This document shows, in pieces, positions 8,720 through 17,338 of a stretch of 24,550 nucleotides of DNA (position 1 is its first letter; each line of letters opens with the position of its first letter). The position numbers were made by a program, and so were the translations under genes. The stretch covers positions 1-24,550 of the forward strand of contig NZ_JBLKSS010000073.1 in the NCBI RefSeq assembly GCF_047607725.1. Reading direction: 5' to 3'. Origin of the DNA: JBLKSS01 sp047607725 (lineage in GTDB: Bacteria; Pseudomonadota; Gammaproteobacteria; Enterobacterales; Enterobacteriaceae). The notes below the pieces were generated by a model. That model was not told the DNA's origin, ran no database searches, and worked only from the letters and a program-made list of their open reading frames with translations.

Positions 8720-8757
8720 GATAGATAGAATAGCAATCAACGATTAGTCCTATCAAT
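8720..8757. promoter_or_regulatory. OxyR binding site between oxyR and the peroxiredoxin gene
   Basis: The stretch GATAGATAGAATAGCAATC, then AACGATTAGTCCTATCAA, is nearly identical to the OxyR footprint between E. coli oxyR and oxyS (GATAGGTAGAATAGCAATG, then AACGATTATCCCTATCAA). It contains ATAG/CTAT-like elements at about one-helical-turn spacing. Position implies autoregulation of oxyR and activation of the divergent peroxiredoxin gene. The site is conserved although the divergent gene differs from E. coli. Confidence 0.85.
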
Positions 8758-8831
8758 AGCTAAAACCAATAATAATCCCCGCAGCAGGCTAAGGCCGTCG
8801 TGTTTCATCCATCCCGTTAATAAGGTTAGTT

Positions 8832-9572
8832 ATGTTCCATAGTCAAGAAGGAAAGAAGGTCCCGCAAGTCATATTCCATACCCGCCAGGACGATCAATGG
8901 GTGGATGTGTCAACCGATGAACCGTTCAGCAATAAGACGGTAATTATCTTTTCACTGCCGGGGGCGTTCACGCCGACCTGCTCTTCCAGCCATTTGCCGC
9001 GTTATAACGAGCTGGCGGATCTGTTTGCGCAGCAGGGCGTGGACAGTATTGTTTGCCTCTCCGTTAACGACGCTTTTGTTATGAATGCCTGGCAAGCGGA
9101 TCAGCATGCGGATCACATCAAATTTATTCCCGACGGCAACGGCGAATTCACGCGTGGCATGGGCATGCTGGTGGAGAAGGCGGCGCTGGGCTTCGGTCCT
9201 CGCTCCTGGCGCTACTCCATGCTGGTGCGCGACGGCGTAGTGGAAAAGATGTTCGTCGAGCCGGACAAATCCGGCGATCCGTTTGAAGTGTCCGACGCCG
9301 ATACGATGCTATGTTATCTGGTGCCGGGATGTCAGGTGCAGCCGTCGGTGTCGTTGTTTACCAAACCCGGCTGCCCGTTTTGTGCCAGGGGCAAGCAGAT
9401 GCTGGTCGAACGCGGTATGCCGTTCGAGGAAATTTTACTGGGGAAAGACGCCACCTCCGTCAGTCTGCGCGCGGTCACGGGACGCGCCACGGTGCCGCAG
9501 GTGTTTATCGGCGGCAGCGAGAAGAGTTGGCGACCTTTCTGGAACAGGCATAGCCGCGCAACCCACGTCTAA
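8832..9572 (+). CDS. hybrid peroxiredoxin-glutaredoxin, C-terminus frameshifted
   Basis: A 1-Cys Prx5-type peroxiredoxin (about 1-165) fused to a glutaredoxin (about 170-230), the architecture of the Haemophilus and Yersinia glutathione-dependent peroxidase. Peroxidatic Cys50 is in PGAFTPTCSSSHLPRY. The glutaredoxin centre is KPGCPFC (C181, C184), with the cis-Pro loop ATVPQVF (219-225). After IGG (226-228) family members continue with a second GG and an acidic helix. Here frame 0 gives a foreign tail, SEKSWRPFWNRHSRATHV. The expected ending EELATFLEQA is encoded in frame +2, stopping at 9553. So there is a frameshift at about 9516-9524 and apparent loss of a few codons between the two glycine pairs. 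Catalytic residues remain, so partial activity is possible. ATG 8832 has an AAGG site. Confidence 0.88.
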   Translation: MFHSQEGKKVPQVIFHTRQDDQWVDVSTDEPFSNKTVIIFSLPGAFTPTCSSSHLPRYNELADLFAQQGVDSIVCLSVNDAFVMNAWQADQHADHIKFIPDGNGEFTRGMGMLVEKAALGFGPRSWRYSMLVRDGVVEKMFVEPDKSGDPFEVSDADTMLCYLVPGCQVQPSVSLFTKPGCPFCARGKQMLVERGMPFEEILLGKDATSVSLRAVTGRATVPQVFIGGSEKSWRPFWNRHSRATHV

Positions 9573-9623
9573 ACGGCCGCGCCGCGGGACGTTCATTTTG
9601 CCCCAGGCGCAGAGCCGCTCACG

Positions 9624-10997
9624 TCACGCCAGACGCTGTTTCGCCTCGGCGATAGCCTGCGCGATCTGTTCCGGCGCCACGCCGCCTTTCGCCTTACGCT
9701 GCGCCAGGCACGACGCCAGCGCCAATACCGGGTAGACATCATCGCCTATCACCGGGCTGAAGGCCTGCAATTGCGCCAGCGGCAGCACCTCCAGGGGCAG
9801 CCCCTGGCGAATAGCCTCCACTACCGCCTCACCGACAATATGGTGCGCCTCGCGAAAGGGGATACCCCGCGCCACCAGATAATCCGCCAGTTCGGTCGCG
9901 TTGGCATAGCCCTGCTGCGCCGCTTCACGGCAGCGCGGCGATTTCAATTGGATGCCATCGAGTACCAGCGCCGCCATGTGCAGGCAGTCAAGCCAGGTAT
10001 CCAGCGCGTCGAACAGCCCTTCTTTATCTTCCTGCATGTCCTTGTTATAGGCCAACGGCAACCCCTTTAACGTCATCATCATACCGGTCAGCGCGCCCTG
10101 CACCCGGCCGCATTTACCGCGGATAAGCTCCAGCGCATCGGGGTTTTTCTTCTGCGGCATCAGCGACGAACCGGAGGTGACGCGATCCGATAATTCGATA
10201 AAGCCCGCCTCGCCGGTGTTAAAGAAAATCAGATCTTCGGCAAAACGGGAAAGGTGTACCATGCCAATGGCCGCGTCCGACAGCAATTCCAGAACGTGAT
10301 CGCGATCGGAAACGCTATCCAGGCTGTTGCGGGTGGCGCAAGCGAAACCCAGCCAGCCGGCCAGCCGATCGCGATCGATAGCGTAGGCAGTACCGGCTAA
10401 AGCACCGGCGCCGAGCGGGCTGACGTCCAGCCGTGTTAATGTGTCCCGCAGGCGGCTTTCATCGCGGGAGAGCATTTCGCCGTAGGCCAGACACCAATGG
10501 GCGAAGGTGACCGGTTGCGCGCGCTGTAAATGGGTATAACCGGGCATCACTACGTCCTGATTGGCCTCGGCGGTGAGCACCAGCGCCTGCTGCAATTGGC
10601 GAATTGCGCCAAGCAGCTCGGCGACTTGCGCTTTGCACCACAGCTTCAGATCGGTCGCCACCTGGTCGTTGCGGCTGCGCCCAGTATGCAGCTTCTTGCC
10701 CAAGTCGCCCACTTTCTCAATTAAGCGCTGCTCAACCCAGCTGTGAATATCTTCCGCATCGCTGGCGAGGATAGCCTCCGGCGCGGCGCGCACCTCTTCC
10801 AGGGTGACGTTCAGGGCGTCCTCCAGCTGCTGTTGCTCCGTTTCGCTCAACACCCCCACGGTGACCAGCGCGCGGGACCAGGCCACGGAGCCGACAATAT
10901 CCTGCTCGGCCAGGCGATAATCGAACCGCAGCGAGTCGTTGACAGATTTAAAACGTTGATCCGCCGCCTGACTAAACCGTCCGCCCCAAAGTGCCAT
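9624..10997 (-). CDS. argH: argininosuccinate lyase
   Basis: Last step of arginine synthesis: argininosuccinate to arginine plus fumarate. The 457-aa product equals the E. coli length from MALWGGRF. Superfamily signature GSSLMPQKKNPD is at 276-287; the substrate-site blocks HTGRSRNDQVATDL (104-117) and GYTHLQRAQP (153-162) are conserved. I chose ATG 10997, which has AGGAG/CAGG upstream; the frame is open to 11066 without similarity. It is the distal gene of argCBH, 116 bp after argB. It appears intact. Confidence 0.97.
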   Translation of the reverse strand: MALWGGRFSQAADQRFKSVNDSLRFDYRLAEQDIVGSVAWSRALVTVGVLSETEQQQLEDALNVTLEEVRAAPEAILASDAEDIHSWVEQRLIEKVGDLGKKLHTGRSRNDQVATDLKLWCKAQVAELLGAIRQLQQALVLTAEANQDVVMPGYTHLQRAQPVTFAHWCLAYGEMLSRDESRLRDTLTRLDVSPLGAGALAGTAYAIDRDRLAGWLGFACATRNSLDSVSDRDHVLELLSDAAIGMVHLSRFAEDLIFFNTGEAGFIELSDRVTSGSSLMPQKKNPDALELIRGKCGRVQGALTGMMMTLKGLPLAYNKDMQEDKEGLFDALDTWLDCLHMAALVLDGIQLKSPRCREAAQQGYANATELADYLVARGIPFREAHHIVGEAVVEAIRQGLPLEVLPLAQLQAFSPVIGDDVYPVLALASCLAQRKAKGGVAPEQIAQAIAEAKQRLA

Positions 10998-11053
10998 AAC
11001 CTGCTCTCCTGAAAACCATGCTGACCCGCACCGTCGCGCGCGGAAAATGTGAG

Positions 11054-11074
11054 GGCGCGGCCTCATGCCGCGCC
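11054..11074. repeat. GC-rich hairpin in the argB-argH gap
   Basis: GGCGCGGC (11054-11061) and GCCGCGCC (11067-11074) form a perfect 8-bp stem with a 5-nt loop inside the argCBH transcript. There is no T-run. It could act as an mRNA-stability or processing element, or weak attenuator, between argB and argH. The stem is seen; the role is inference. Confidence 0.55.
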
Positions 11075-11113
11075 GTAAGAGGGTAATATCGAACCGGCCG
11101 GCGGCGCCGAGAA

Positions 11114-11887
11114 TCAGGCCAATATGCGGGTGCCGATGGCAACGCCGTTGAACAACGCCGGCAGCTGCTCGGCGTGACGCCAGCTGGCGATATCCACCGG
11201 CCTGCCCAGCGTACGTGCCGCATCGAGCGCGGCATTGACCTTCACTATCATACCGTCGGTGATAATCCCCTGTTCGATCAGCTGTTCGGCTTTCTGCGCC
11301 GTCATTTCCGTAATGCGCTGGCCTTTGCCGTCGAGGATCCCGCTGACGTCGGACAGCAGGATCAGGTCCGCGCCCAAGGTGGCGGCCAACGCGGTCGCCG
11401 CCTGATCGGCGTTAACGTTCATCAGATCGCTATCGGCGGTGATCCCGATAGAACTGATAACGGGCAAATAGCCCGCGTCCAAGAGCGTCGTCAGCAGCGC
11501 CGGTGAACCGGGATGCGCATGGCCGACATGGCCCAGCGCCGGATCAAGCTGCGTCACGCTCACGCTGTCGCCGTCCCCCAGGCACAGCCCTACCCCAGAG
11601 ATGGCGTGTTTCTTCGCCCACGCCAACAAGGTCTTATTCGCGGTACCGGCTAGCGCGCCGGTAATAATTGCAATCTGATCCGCAGGCGTCACCCGCAGAC
11701 CGTTTTTCTTTACCACCGCCAGGGAAAGTTTATGCATCAAATCGTCCACCAGGCAACCCCCGCCGTGGACGATAAGCAAGGGGCGCTGGTGCTCGGCGCG
11801 ATAACTATCGAACGCGGTAAATAAACGCTCCAGCGCCTCGTCGCTGTCCAGCAATACGCCGCCTAGTTTGATAATCAATGGATTCAT
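11114..11887 (-). CDS. argB: acetylglutamate kinase
   Basis: Phosphorylates N-acetyl-L-glutamate, the second arginine step. The product is 257 aa (E. coli 257-258). Visible features: the nucleotide/phosphate loop IIKLGGVLL near the N-terminus, HGGGCLVDDL, the NVNADQAATALAATLGADLILLSDV block, and TDGMIVKVNAALDAA. Start at ATG 11887 (MNPLIIKLGG) by alignment. The GAGG upstream is about 10 nt away, so initiation may be weak or coupled to argC, whose stop is 23 nt upstream. Intact. Confidence 0.96.
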   Translation of the reverse strand: MNPLIIKLGGVLLDSDEALERLFTAFDSYRAEHQRPLLIVHGGGCLVDDLMHKLSLAVVKKNGLRVTPADQIAIITGALAGTANKTLLAWAKKHAISGVGLCLGDGDSVSVTQLDPALGHVGHAHPGSPALLTTLLDAGYLPVISSIGITADSDLMNVNADQAATALAATLGADLILLSDVSGILDGKGQRITEMTAQKAEQLIEQGIITDGMIVKVNAALDAARTLGRPVDIASWRHAEQLPALFNGVAIGTRILA

Positions 11888-11910
11888 TATGTTGTTGGCC
11901 TCACTTGTCC

Positions 11911-12915
11911 TTACCAAAGCGCCTGCGTCTGCGCATAACCAAAACGGATATTGGCGCACTGCACCGCCTGCGCCGCCGCTCCCTTGAGCAGGTTATCCTC
12001 GGCGGCCACCACGATCAGATGTTCGCCCTGCATTTTAAAACCGATATCGCAAAACGGTGTGTTCACTACCGCCTTCAGCGCCGGCACGCCCTGATCGTAA
12101 AGCCGCACCAGCTGCTTGTCGTCATAGGCCTGATGGAAACTGGCCGCCACCGCCACCTGGGTCGCGCCGGGCCGCAGCCGGCAGGTAATGGTCGCCAGGA
12201 TGCCGCGGGCAAAATTGCCCAAATGCGGCGTGAAAATCACCGGAATACCCAAATGGCTGGCGATTTCCGGCTGGTGGCGATGGGTGAAGATACCGTAAGG
12301 CTGCAGGCTGACTTCGCAGAAGCTATTGCCGAGCGTTGCCTTGCGCCCGGCGCCGCTGACGCCGCTGATCGCATTAATCACCGGCCATTGATCGCCGTTA
12401 AGCAACCCCCCTGCGACCAGCGGTTTGAGCGCCAGCTGCGACGCTGTGGGATAACAGCCGGGCACCGCAATCAGCTGGGCGGTTTTTATCGCCTCTTCCT
12501 GCCACTCCGCCAGACCGTATACCGCCCGGTCCAGCCAGTCAGAGTACTGATGCTCGAACCCGTAATATTGCGTGTAAAAGTCTGCCTGATTGACGCGGTA
12601 AGCGCCGGAGAGATCAATCACCACGCAGCCGGCCGCCAGAAATTGCGGCGCCATCGCATGGCTCACTTCATGGGCGGTGGCGAGAAACACCACATCGGCG
12701 CGCTTCGCCCATTCGCTGACATCGTCCATCGGCTGCAGCGGCAGATCAACGATGCCTTTTAACTGCGGATGCAGCTCCGACAGCAATTTGCCAGCGTCGG
12801 CGCTCTGCACGGAGACCGTCAGCTCTGCGAGATTTATCTGCGGGTGGCGGGCCAGGTAGAGCGCAAGCTCAGCACCCGTGTAACCGCTGGCGCCGACAAT
12901 CAGCGTATTCAGCAT
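11911..12915 (-). CDS. argC: N-acetyl-gamma-glutamyl-phosphate reductase
   Basis: NADPH-dependent reduction of acetylglutamyl phosphate to the semialdehyde, third arginine step. The product is 334 aa, the E. coli length, from MLNTLIVGAS. NADP-binding GASGYTG is at 8-14. The catalytic cysteine is C154 in VPGCYPTAS, with HRHQPEI supplying the conserved histidine region. First gene of argCBH, divergent from argE across the ARG boxes. The frame opens further upstream to 12996, but that region has no similarity. Intact. Confidence 0.97.
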   Translation of the reverse strand: MLNTLIVGASGYTGAELALYLARHPQINLAELTVSVQSADAGKLLSELHPQLKGIVDLPLQPMDDVSEWAKRADVVFLATAHEVSHAMAPQFLAAGCVVIDLSGAYRVNQADFYTQYYGFEHQYSDWLDRAVYGLAEWQEEAIKTAQLIAVPGCYPTASQLALKPLVAGGLLNGDQWPVINAISGVSGAGRKATLGNSFCEVSLQPYGIFTHRHQPEIASHLGIPVIFTPHLGNFARGILATITCRLRPGATQVAVAASFHQAYDDKQLVRLYDQGVPALKAVVNTPFCDIGFKMQGEHLIVVAAEDNLLKGAAAQAVQCANIRFGYAQTQALW

Positions 12916-13040
12916 GGAATTTGTTTGCCTTCTTAAGCTTATCGAAACGGGAGTTGGGCGGTTCAGCGCCAATCCGCTGTTCACCCGCGAGGTCAAGCGT
13001 AGTAGTCTGGTAGGAACCCGTTTACATCACGCTCGACGTT

Positions 13041-13079
13041 AATGTATTTTTATTCATAATAATTGCATGAATATTGATA
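13041..13079. promoter_or_regulatory. tandem ARG boxes (ArgR operator) between argC and argE
   Basis: Two 18-bp boxes, AATGTATTTTTATTCATA (13041-13058) and ATTGCATGAATATTGATA (13062-13079), are 3 bp apart. This matches the arrangement and nearly the sequence of the E. coli argE/argCBH operator, where the ArgR hexamer with L-arginine represses both directions. The flanking CGCTCGACGTT is also E. coli-like. Confidence 0.9.
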
Positions 13080-13107
13080 CTATCCAAAGCAAAGGCTGTC
13101 AACTACG

Positions 13108-14256
13108 ATGATAAAAATACCCCCTTTTATTGAGCTTTACCGTGCGCTTATTGCCACGCCGTCCATCAGCGCCACCGACGCCGCTCTGGACCAAAGTAAT
13201 GAGGCGTTAATCACTTTGCTGGCGGGCTGGTTCCGCGATCTGGGGTTTCAGGTTAAAGTCCAGCCGGTGCCGGGGACACGCAACAAGTTTAACATGCTGG
13301 CAAGCATAGGCTGCGGGCCGGGGGGATTATTATTGACGGGCCACAGCGATACGGTACCGTTCGACGATGGCCGCTGGACGCGGGATCCTTTTGTCCTGAC
13401 CGAGCACGACAATAAGCTTTACGGCCTGGGTACCGCGGATATGAAAGGGTTTTTCGCTTTCGTGCTCGACAGCCTGCGGGATATCGATGCCGCCACGCTG
13501 AAAAAACCGCTCTACGTGCTGGCGACGGCGGATGAAGAAACCTCAATGGCCGGCGCCAGTTATTTCGCGCGCAGCAGTCAATTAAGGCCGGATTACGCCA
13601 TTATCGGTGAACCTACCTCCCTGACGCCGGTACGCGCGCATAAAGGCCATTTGTCCAACGCGGTCACCGTGATGGGGCAATCCGGGCACTCCAGCGATCC
13701 CGCCCGCGGCGTCAACGCCATCGAAGTGATGCATGAGGCCATCTCTCACCTCAAGCTCCTGCGCGATTCGCTACAGACACGCTATCACCATCCGGCCTTT
13801 GTCATTCCTTACCCCACCATGAATTTTGGTCATATTCACGGCGGCGATGCGGCTAACCGCATCTGCGGCTGTTGTGAATTGCATATGGATATTCGTCCGC
13901 TGCCCGGCCTGACGCTTGGCGAGCTGGAGGAGCTGATGACCGAGGCGCTGGCGCCCGTCAGCGAACGCTGGCCGGGCCGTATTACGGTGTCGGCGCTGCA
14001 TCCGCCCATTCCAGGCTATGAATGCCCGGTGGATGCGCCGCTGGTGCAAGTGGTGGAAAAATTGCTGGGGGTAGAAACCGAGGTGGTCAACTATTGCACC
14101 GAGGCCCCGTTTATTCAGGCGTTATGTCCCACCCTGGTGCTCGGTCCCGGCTCTATCAATCAGGCCCATCAGCCTGATGAATTTATCGATACGGCGTTCA
14201 TTAAACCCACCCGGGAATTGATCGTGCAGATTGTTCAGCATTTTTGCCAACACTGA
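13108..14256 (+). CDS. argE: acetylornithine deacetylase
   Basis: Zn/Co M20-family hydrolase producing ornithine from N-acetylornithine. The product is 382 aa (E. coli 383) and colinear throughout. Metal and catalytic features: GHSDTVPFDDGRW (H79, D81), GTADMKGF (D111), ATADEETSMAG (E143/E144), GHSSDPARG, and HQPDE near the end. The ATG at 13108 gives MIKIPPFIELYRALIATPSIS and has a weak Shine-Dalgarno. Divergent from argC and presumably ArgR-repressed. Intact. Confidence 0.97.
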   Translation: MIKIPPFIELYRALIATPSISATDAALDQSNEALITLLAGWFRDLGFQVKVQPVPGTRNKFNMLASIGCGPGGLLLTGHSDTVPFDDGRWTRDPFVLTEHDNKLYGLGTADMKGFFAFVLDSLRDIDAATLKKPLYVLATADEETSMAGASYFARSSQLRPDYAIIGEPTSLTPVRAHKGHLSNAVTVMGQSGHSSDPARGVNAIEVMHEAISHLKLLRDSLQTRYHHPAFVIPYPTMNFGHIHGGDAANRICGCCELHMDIRPLPGLTLGELEELMTEALAPVSERWPGRITVSALHPPIPGYECPVDAPLVQVVEKLLGVETEVVNYCTEAPFIQALCPTLVLGPGSINQAHQPDEFIDTAFIKPTRELIVQIVQHFCQH

Positions 14257-14269
14257 ATGAAAAACACGC

Positions 14270-14299
14270 TTTCCACGCCGGCATCGTCGCGCGTGGAAA
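14270..14299. repeat. inverted repeat downstream of argE
   Basis: TTTCCACG (14270-14277) and CGTGGAAA (14292-14299) form a perfect 8-bp stem with a 14-nt loop starting 14 nt after the argE stop. No T-run follows on the plus strand, so terminator function is only possible. It may mark the transcript end of argE before the ppc promoter. Confidence 0.4.
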
Positions 14300-14416
14300 A
14301 CACCCTTTGCGCAGAAAACATCGCCTGAATGAATAAGATATTCTTATAATTGGTAGGTGTAATTAAATTTAGTGAATTGCCGCGAATGTGAGGTTTTTGT
14401 CGTGAAATGTTGGCAA

Positions 14417-14446
14417 TTGACGAACCTTGCGATACGTGGCTAGATA
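14417..14446 (+). promoter_or_regulatory. probable ppc promoter
   Basis: TTGACG and TAGATA are separated by 18 bp, about 60 bp upstream of the ppc start. GATAAT (14443-14448) is an overlapping alternative -10. It lies in an A+T-rich spacer after argE. The call rests on sequence only. Confidence 0.5.
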
Positions 14447-14507
14447 ATGGCAAACAATTTACGCTATCCGGTGAAATAAATTTTCAAAGAGTCCAATCAG
14501 GGTCCAT

Positions 14508-17150
14508 ATGAACGAACAATATTCGGCAATGCGAAGCAACGTTAGTATGCTCGGGAAGCTTCTGGGCGACACGATTAAAGATGCGATGGGAGAAAATATC
14601 CTAGAAAAGATTGAAACCATCCGCAAGCTGTCCAAATCGTCCCGGGCCGGCAATGAAAAGCATCGCCAGCAGTTACTTTCCACCCTGCAAAACCTTTCCA
14701 ATGATGAGCTGCTGCCGGTGGCGCGCGCCTTCAGCCAATTTCTTAATCTAGCCAATACCGCCGAGCAATTTCATTCTATTTCCCCCCATGGCGAAGCGGC
14801 TAATAATCCTGAAGGTCTGGGCAAAGTCTTCACCCGGTTGAAAAACCACCCCGAGCTGAATGAAAAAGTGATTCGCGCCGTGGTGAAATCCCTGTCGATT
14901 GAATTGGTCCTTACCGCGCACCCCACCGAAATTACCCGCCGCACTCTGATACACATGCTGGTCGAGGTGAATAACTGTCTGAAACAATTAGATCACAACG
15001 ATCTGGCGGAGTATGAGCACAAGCAGATCATGCGCCGCCTACGCCAATTGATTGCCCAATATTGGCATACCGACGAAATCTGTAAACACCGCCCGACGCC
15101 GGTGGATGAAGCCCGCTGGGGTTTCGCGGTGGTGGAAAATAGCCTTTGGGATGGGGTACCGCGCTATTTACGCGAGCTCAATGAACAACTGGAAAATGTT
15201 TTCGGCTATAAACTGCCGGTGGAAAATGTGCCGGTCACCTTTACCTCCTGGATGGGCGGAGACCGCGACGGCAACCCCAATGTTACCGCCGACATCACAC
15301 GCCGCGTGCTACTGCTCAGCCGCTGGAAAGCGGTGGATCTTTTTATGCGCGACATACAGGTGCTGGTCTCGGAGCTGTCGATGGGTGAATGCACTCCCGA
15401 GCTGCGTGCGCTGGCCGGGGGCGGCGAAGAGGAGCAAGAGCCTTATCGCCGGCTAATGAAGCGGCTACGCGCGCAGCTGCTGAGTACCCAGGACTGGCTG
15501 GCGGCGCAGCTGCGTGGTGAACATCGCGCGGCGCCGGCGGATTTACTGGAAACCAACGATCAACTTTGGGAACCGCTTTTCGCCTGTTATCAGTCGCTGC
15601 GCGCCTGCGGCATGATGATTATCGCCAGCGGTCAACTACTGGATACGCTGCGGCGGATCAAATGCTTCGGTATTCAATTAGTGCGCATCGATGTGCGCCA
15701 GGAAAGCACGCGCCATACTGAAGCGTTGAGCGAAATTACCCGCTATTTGGGGCTGGGAAACTATGCCAGTTGGTCGGAAACCGATAAGCAGGCATTTTTG
15801 ATTCGCGAGCTCAACTCACGGCGACCGCTGCTGCCCCGACACTGGCAGCTCAGTGAAGAGACCACGGAAGTGCTCGATACTTGTCGGGTGATTGCCGACG
15901 CGCCCCAGGGGTCGGTGGCCGCCTATGTGATTTCCATGGCGCGCACGCCCTCGGACGTCCTGGCGGTACATTTACTGCTAAAAGAAGCGGGCTGTGATTA
16001 TACCTTACCGGTGGCGCCGCTGTTTGAAACCCTGGATGATTTGAATAACGCCGATCGAGTCATGACTGAGCTGCTGAATATCGATTGGTATCGCGGTATT
16101 ATTCAGGGCAAGCAGATGGTAATGATTGGCTATTCCGATTCCGCCAAAGATGCCGGCGTGATGGCCTCCTCCTGGGCGCAATACCGCGCGCAGGACGCGT
16201 TGATCAAAACCTGCGATAAGGCAGGCATCAATCTTACGCTGTTTCATGGACGCGGCGGCTCCATCGGCCGCGGCGGCGCGCCGGCCCATGCCGCGCTGCT
16301 CTCCCAACCACCCGGCAGCTTGAAGGGCGGCCTGCGCGTGACCGAGCAGGGCGAGATGATTCGCTTTAAATACGGCCTGCCGGAAGTCGCCATCAGCAGT
16401 CTGGCTCTCTACACCGGCGCCATCCTCGAGGCCAATCTGCTGCCGCCGCCGGAGCCGCGCCAGGAGTGGCGCGCGCTGATGGAGGAGCTGTCGACGGTCT
16501 CCTGTGATATGTATCGCGGCTATGTGCGCGAAAACCCGGATTTCGTTCCTTATTTCCGCTCGGCGACGCCGGAGCTGGAGCTAGGCAAATTACCGCTCGG
16601 CTCTCGGCCGGCCAAACGCCGGCCCTCCGGGGGTGTCGAAAGCCTGCGCACCATTCCCTGGATCTTCGCCTGGACGCAAAACCGCTTGATGCTGCCTGCC
16701 TGGCTGGGCGCCGGCGCGGCGCTGCAGAAAGCCGTGGAATCCGGCAAGCAAGACCAATTGGAAACCATGTGCCGCGACTGGCCGTTTTTCTCCACTAGGA
16801 TCGGCATGTTGGAAATGGTCTTCGCCAAAAGTGACCTGTGGTTGACCGAATATTACGATCAGCGACTGGTCGAAGAATCGTTGTGGCCGCTGGGTAAACA
16901 GTTGCGTCAGCAGTTGGCGGACGACATCAACGTGGTGCTGACGATTTCCAACGACGATCATCTTATGGCCGATTTACCGTGGATCGCCGAATCTATCGCC
17001 TTGCGGAATGTCTATACCGATCCGCTGAACGTGCTGCAGGCTGAGCTGCTGCATCGCTCACGGCAGCAGGAACAGCCCGACACTCGGGTGGAACAGGCGC
17101 TGATGGTCACCATTGCCGGGGTCGCGGCGGGCATGCGTAACACCGGCTGA
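14508..17150 (+). CDS. ppc: phosphoenolpyruvate carboxylase
   Basis: Anaplerotic carboxylation of PEP to oxaloacetate, feeding aspartate (and so the arginine and methionine families encoded here) and the TCA cycle. The product is 880 aa against 883 in E. coli, similar end to end. Visible features: catalytic VLTAHPTE with H138, MGGDRDGNPNV, GYSDSAKDAG (about 540-550), the FHGRGGSIGRGG PEP/bicarbonate loop (about 576-587), and the buried C-terminal NTG. The ATG at 14508 has an AGGG site about 7 nt upstream. Intact. The next gene downstream is metF, convergent, 188 bp away. Confidence 0.98.
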   Translation: MNEQYSAMRSNVSMLGKLLGDTIKDAMGENILEKIETIRKLSKSSRAGNEKHRQQLLSTLQNLSNDELLPVARAFSQFLNLANTAEQFHSISPHGEAANNPEGLGKVFTRLKNHPELNEKVIRAVVKSLSIELVLTAHPTEITRRTLIHMLVEVNNCLKQLDHNDLAEYEHKQIMRRLRQLIAQYWHTDEICKHRPTPVDEARWGFAVVENSLWDGVPRYLRELNEQLENVFGYKLPVENVPVTFTSWMGGDRDGNPNVTADITRRVLLLSRWKAVDLFMRDIQVLVSELSMGECTPELRALAGGGEEEQEPYRRLMKRLRAQLLSTQDWLAAQLRGEHRAAPADLLETNDQLWEPLFACYQSLRACGMMIIASGQLLDTLRRIKCFGIQLVRIDVRQESTRHTEALSEITRYLGLGNYASWSETDKQAFLIRELNSRRPLLPRHWQLSEETTEVLDTCRVIADAPQGSVAAYVISMARTPSDVLAVHLLLKEAGCDYTLPVAPLFETLDDLNNADRVMTELLNIDWYRGIIQGKQMVMIGYSDSAKDAGVMASSWAQYRAQDALIKTCDKAGINLTLFHGRGGSIGRGGAPAHAALLSQPPGSLKGGLRVTEQGEMIRFKYGLPEVAISSLALYTGAILEANLLPPPEPRQEWRALMEELSTVSCDMYRGYVRENPDFVPYFRSATPELELGKLPLGSRPAKRRPSGGVESLRTIPWIFAWTQNRLMLPAWLGAGAALQKAVESGKQDQLETMCRDWPFFSTRIGMLEMVFAKSDLWLTEYYDQRLVEESLWPLGKQLRQQLADDINVVLTISNDDHLMADLPWIAESIALRNVYTDPLNVLQAELLHRSRQQEQPDTRVEQALMVTIAGVAAGMRNTG

Positions 17151-17338
17151 GCAACGGCAACGCGCGCAACCGGTACCGCACGCGCGTCGTCGTCGGGAGG
17201 CGGCTAGCGCCAGAAGAGGTGCTACCGTCGTCGGAAGGCGCGTTGGCGACGAGGCCGCCCTTCAACGACATAGACGCGTTGTAACGGGCCTTAACACCCG
17301 CGAACGTGTGAACAACGCCTAGCCGACCAGCCCCGTTA

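Noticed and set aside
11878..12762. 294-aa plus-strand reading frame
   Set aside because: Antisense to argC, whose protein is unmistakable. The frame is a mirror shadow.
14270..14299. Rho-independent terminator after argE
   Set aside because: The stem is real but lacks a T-run on the plus strand, so it is listed only as an inverted repeat.
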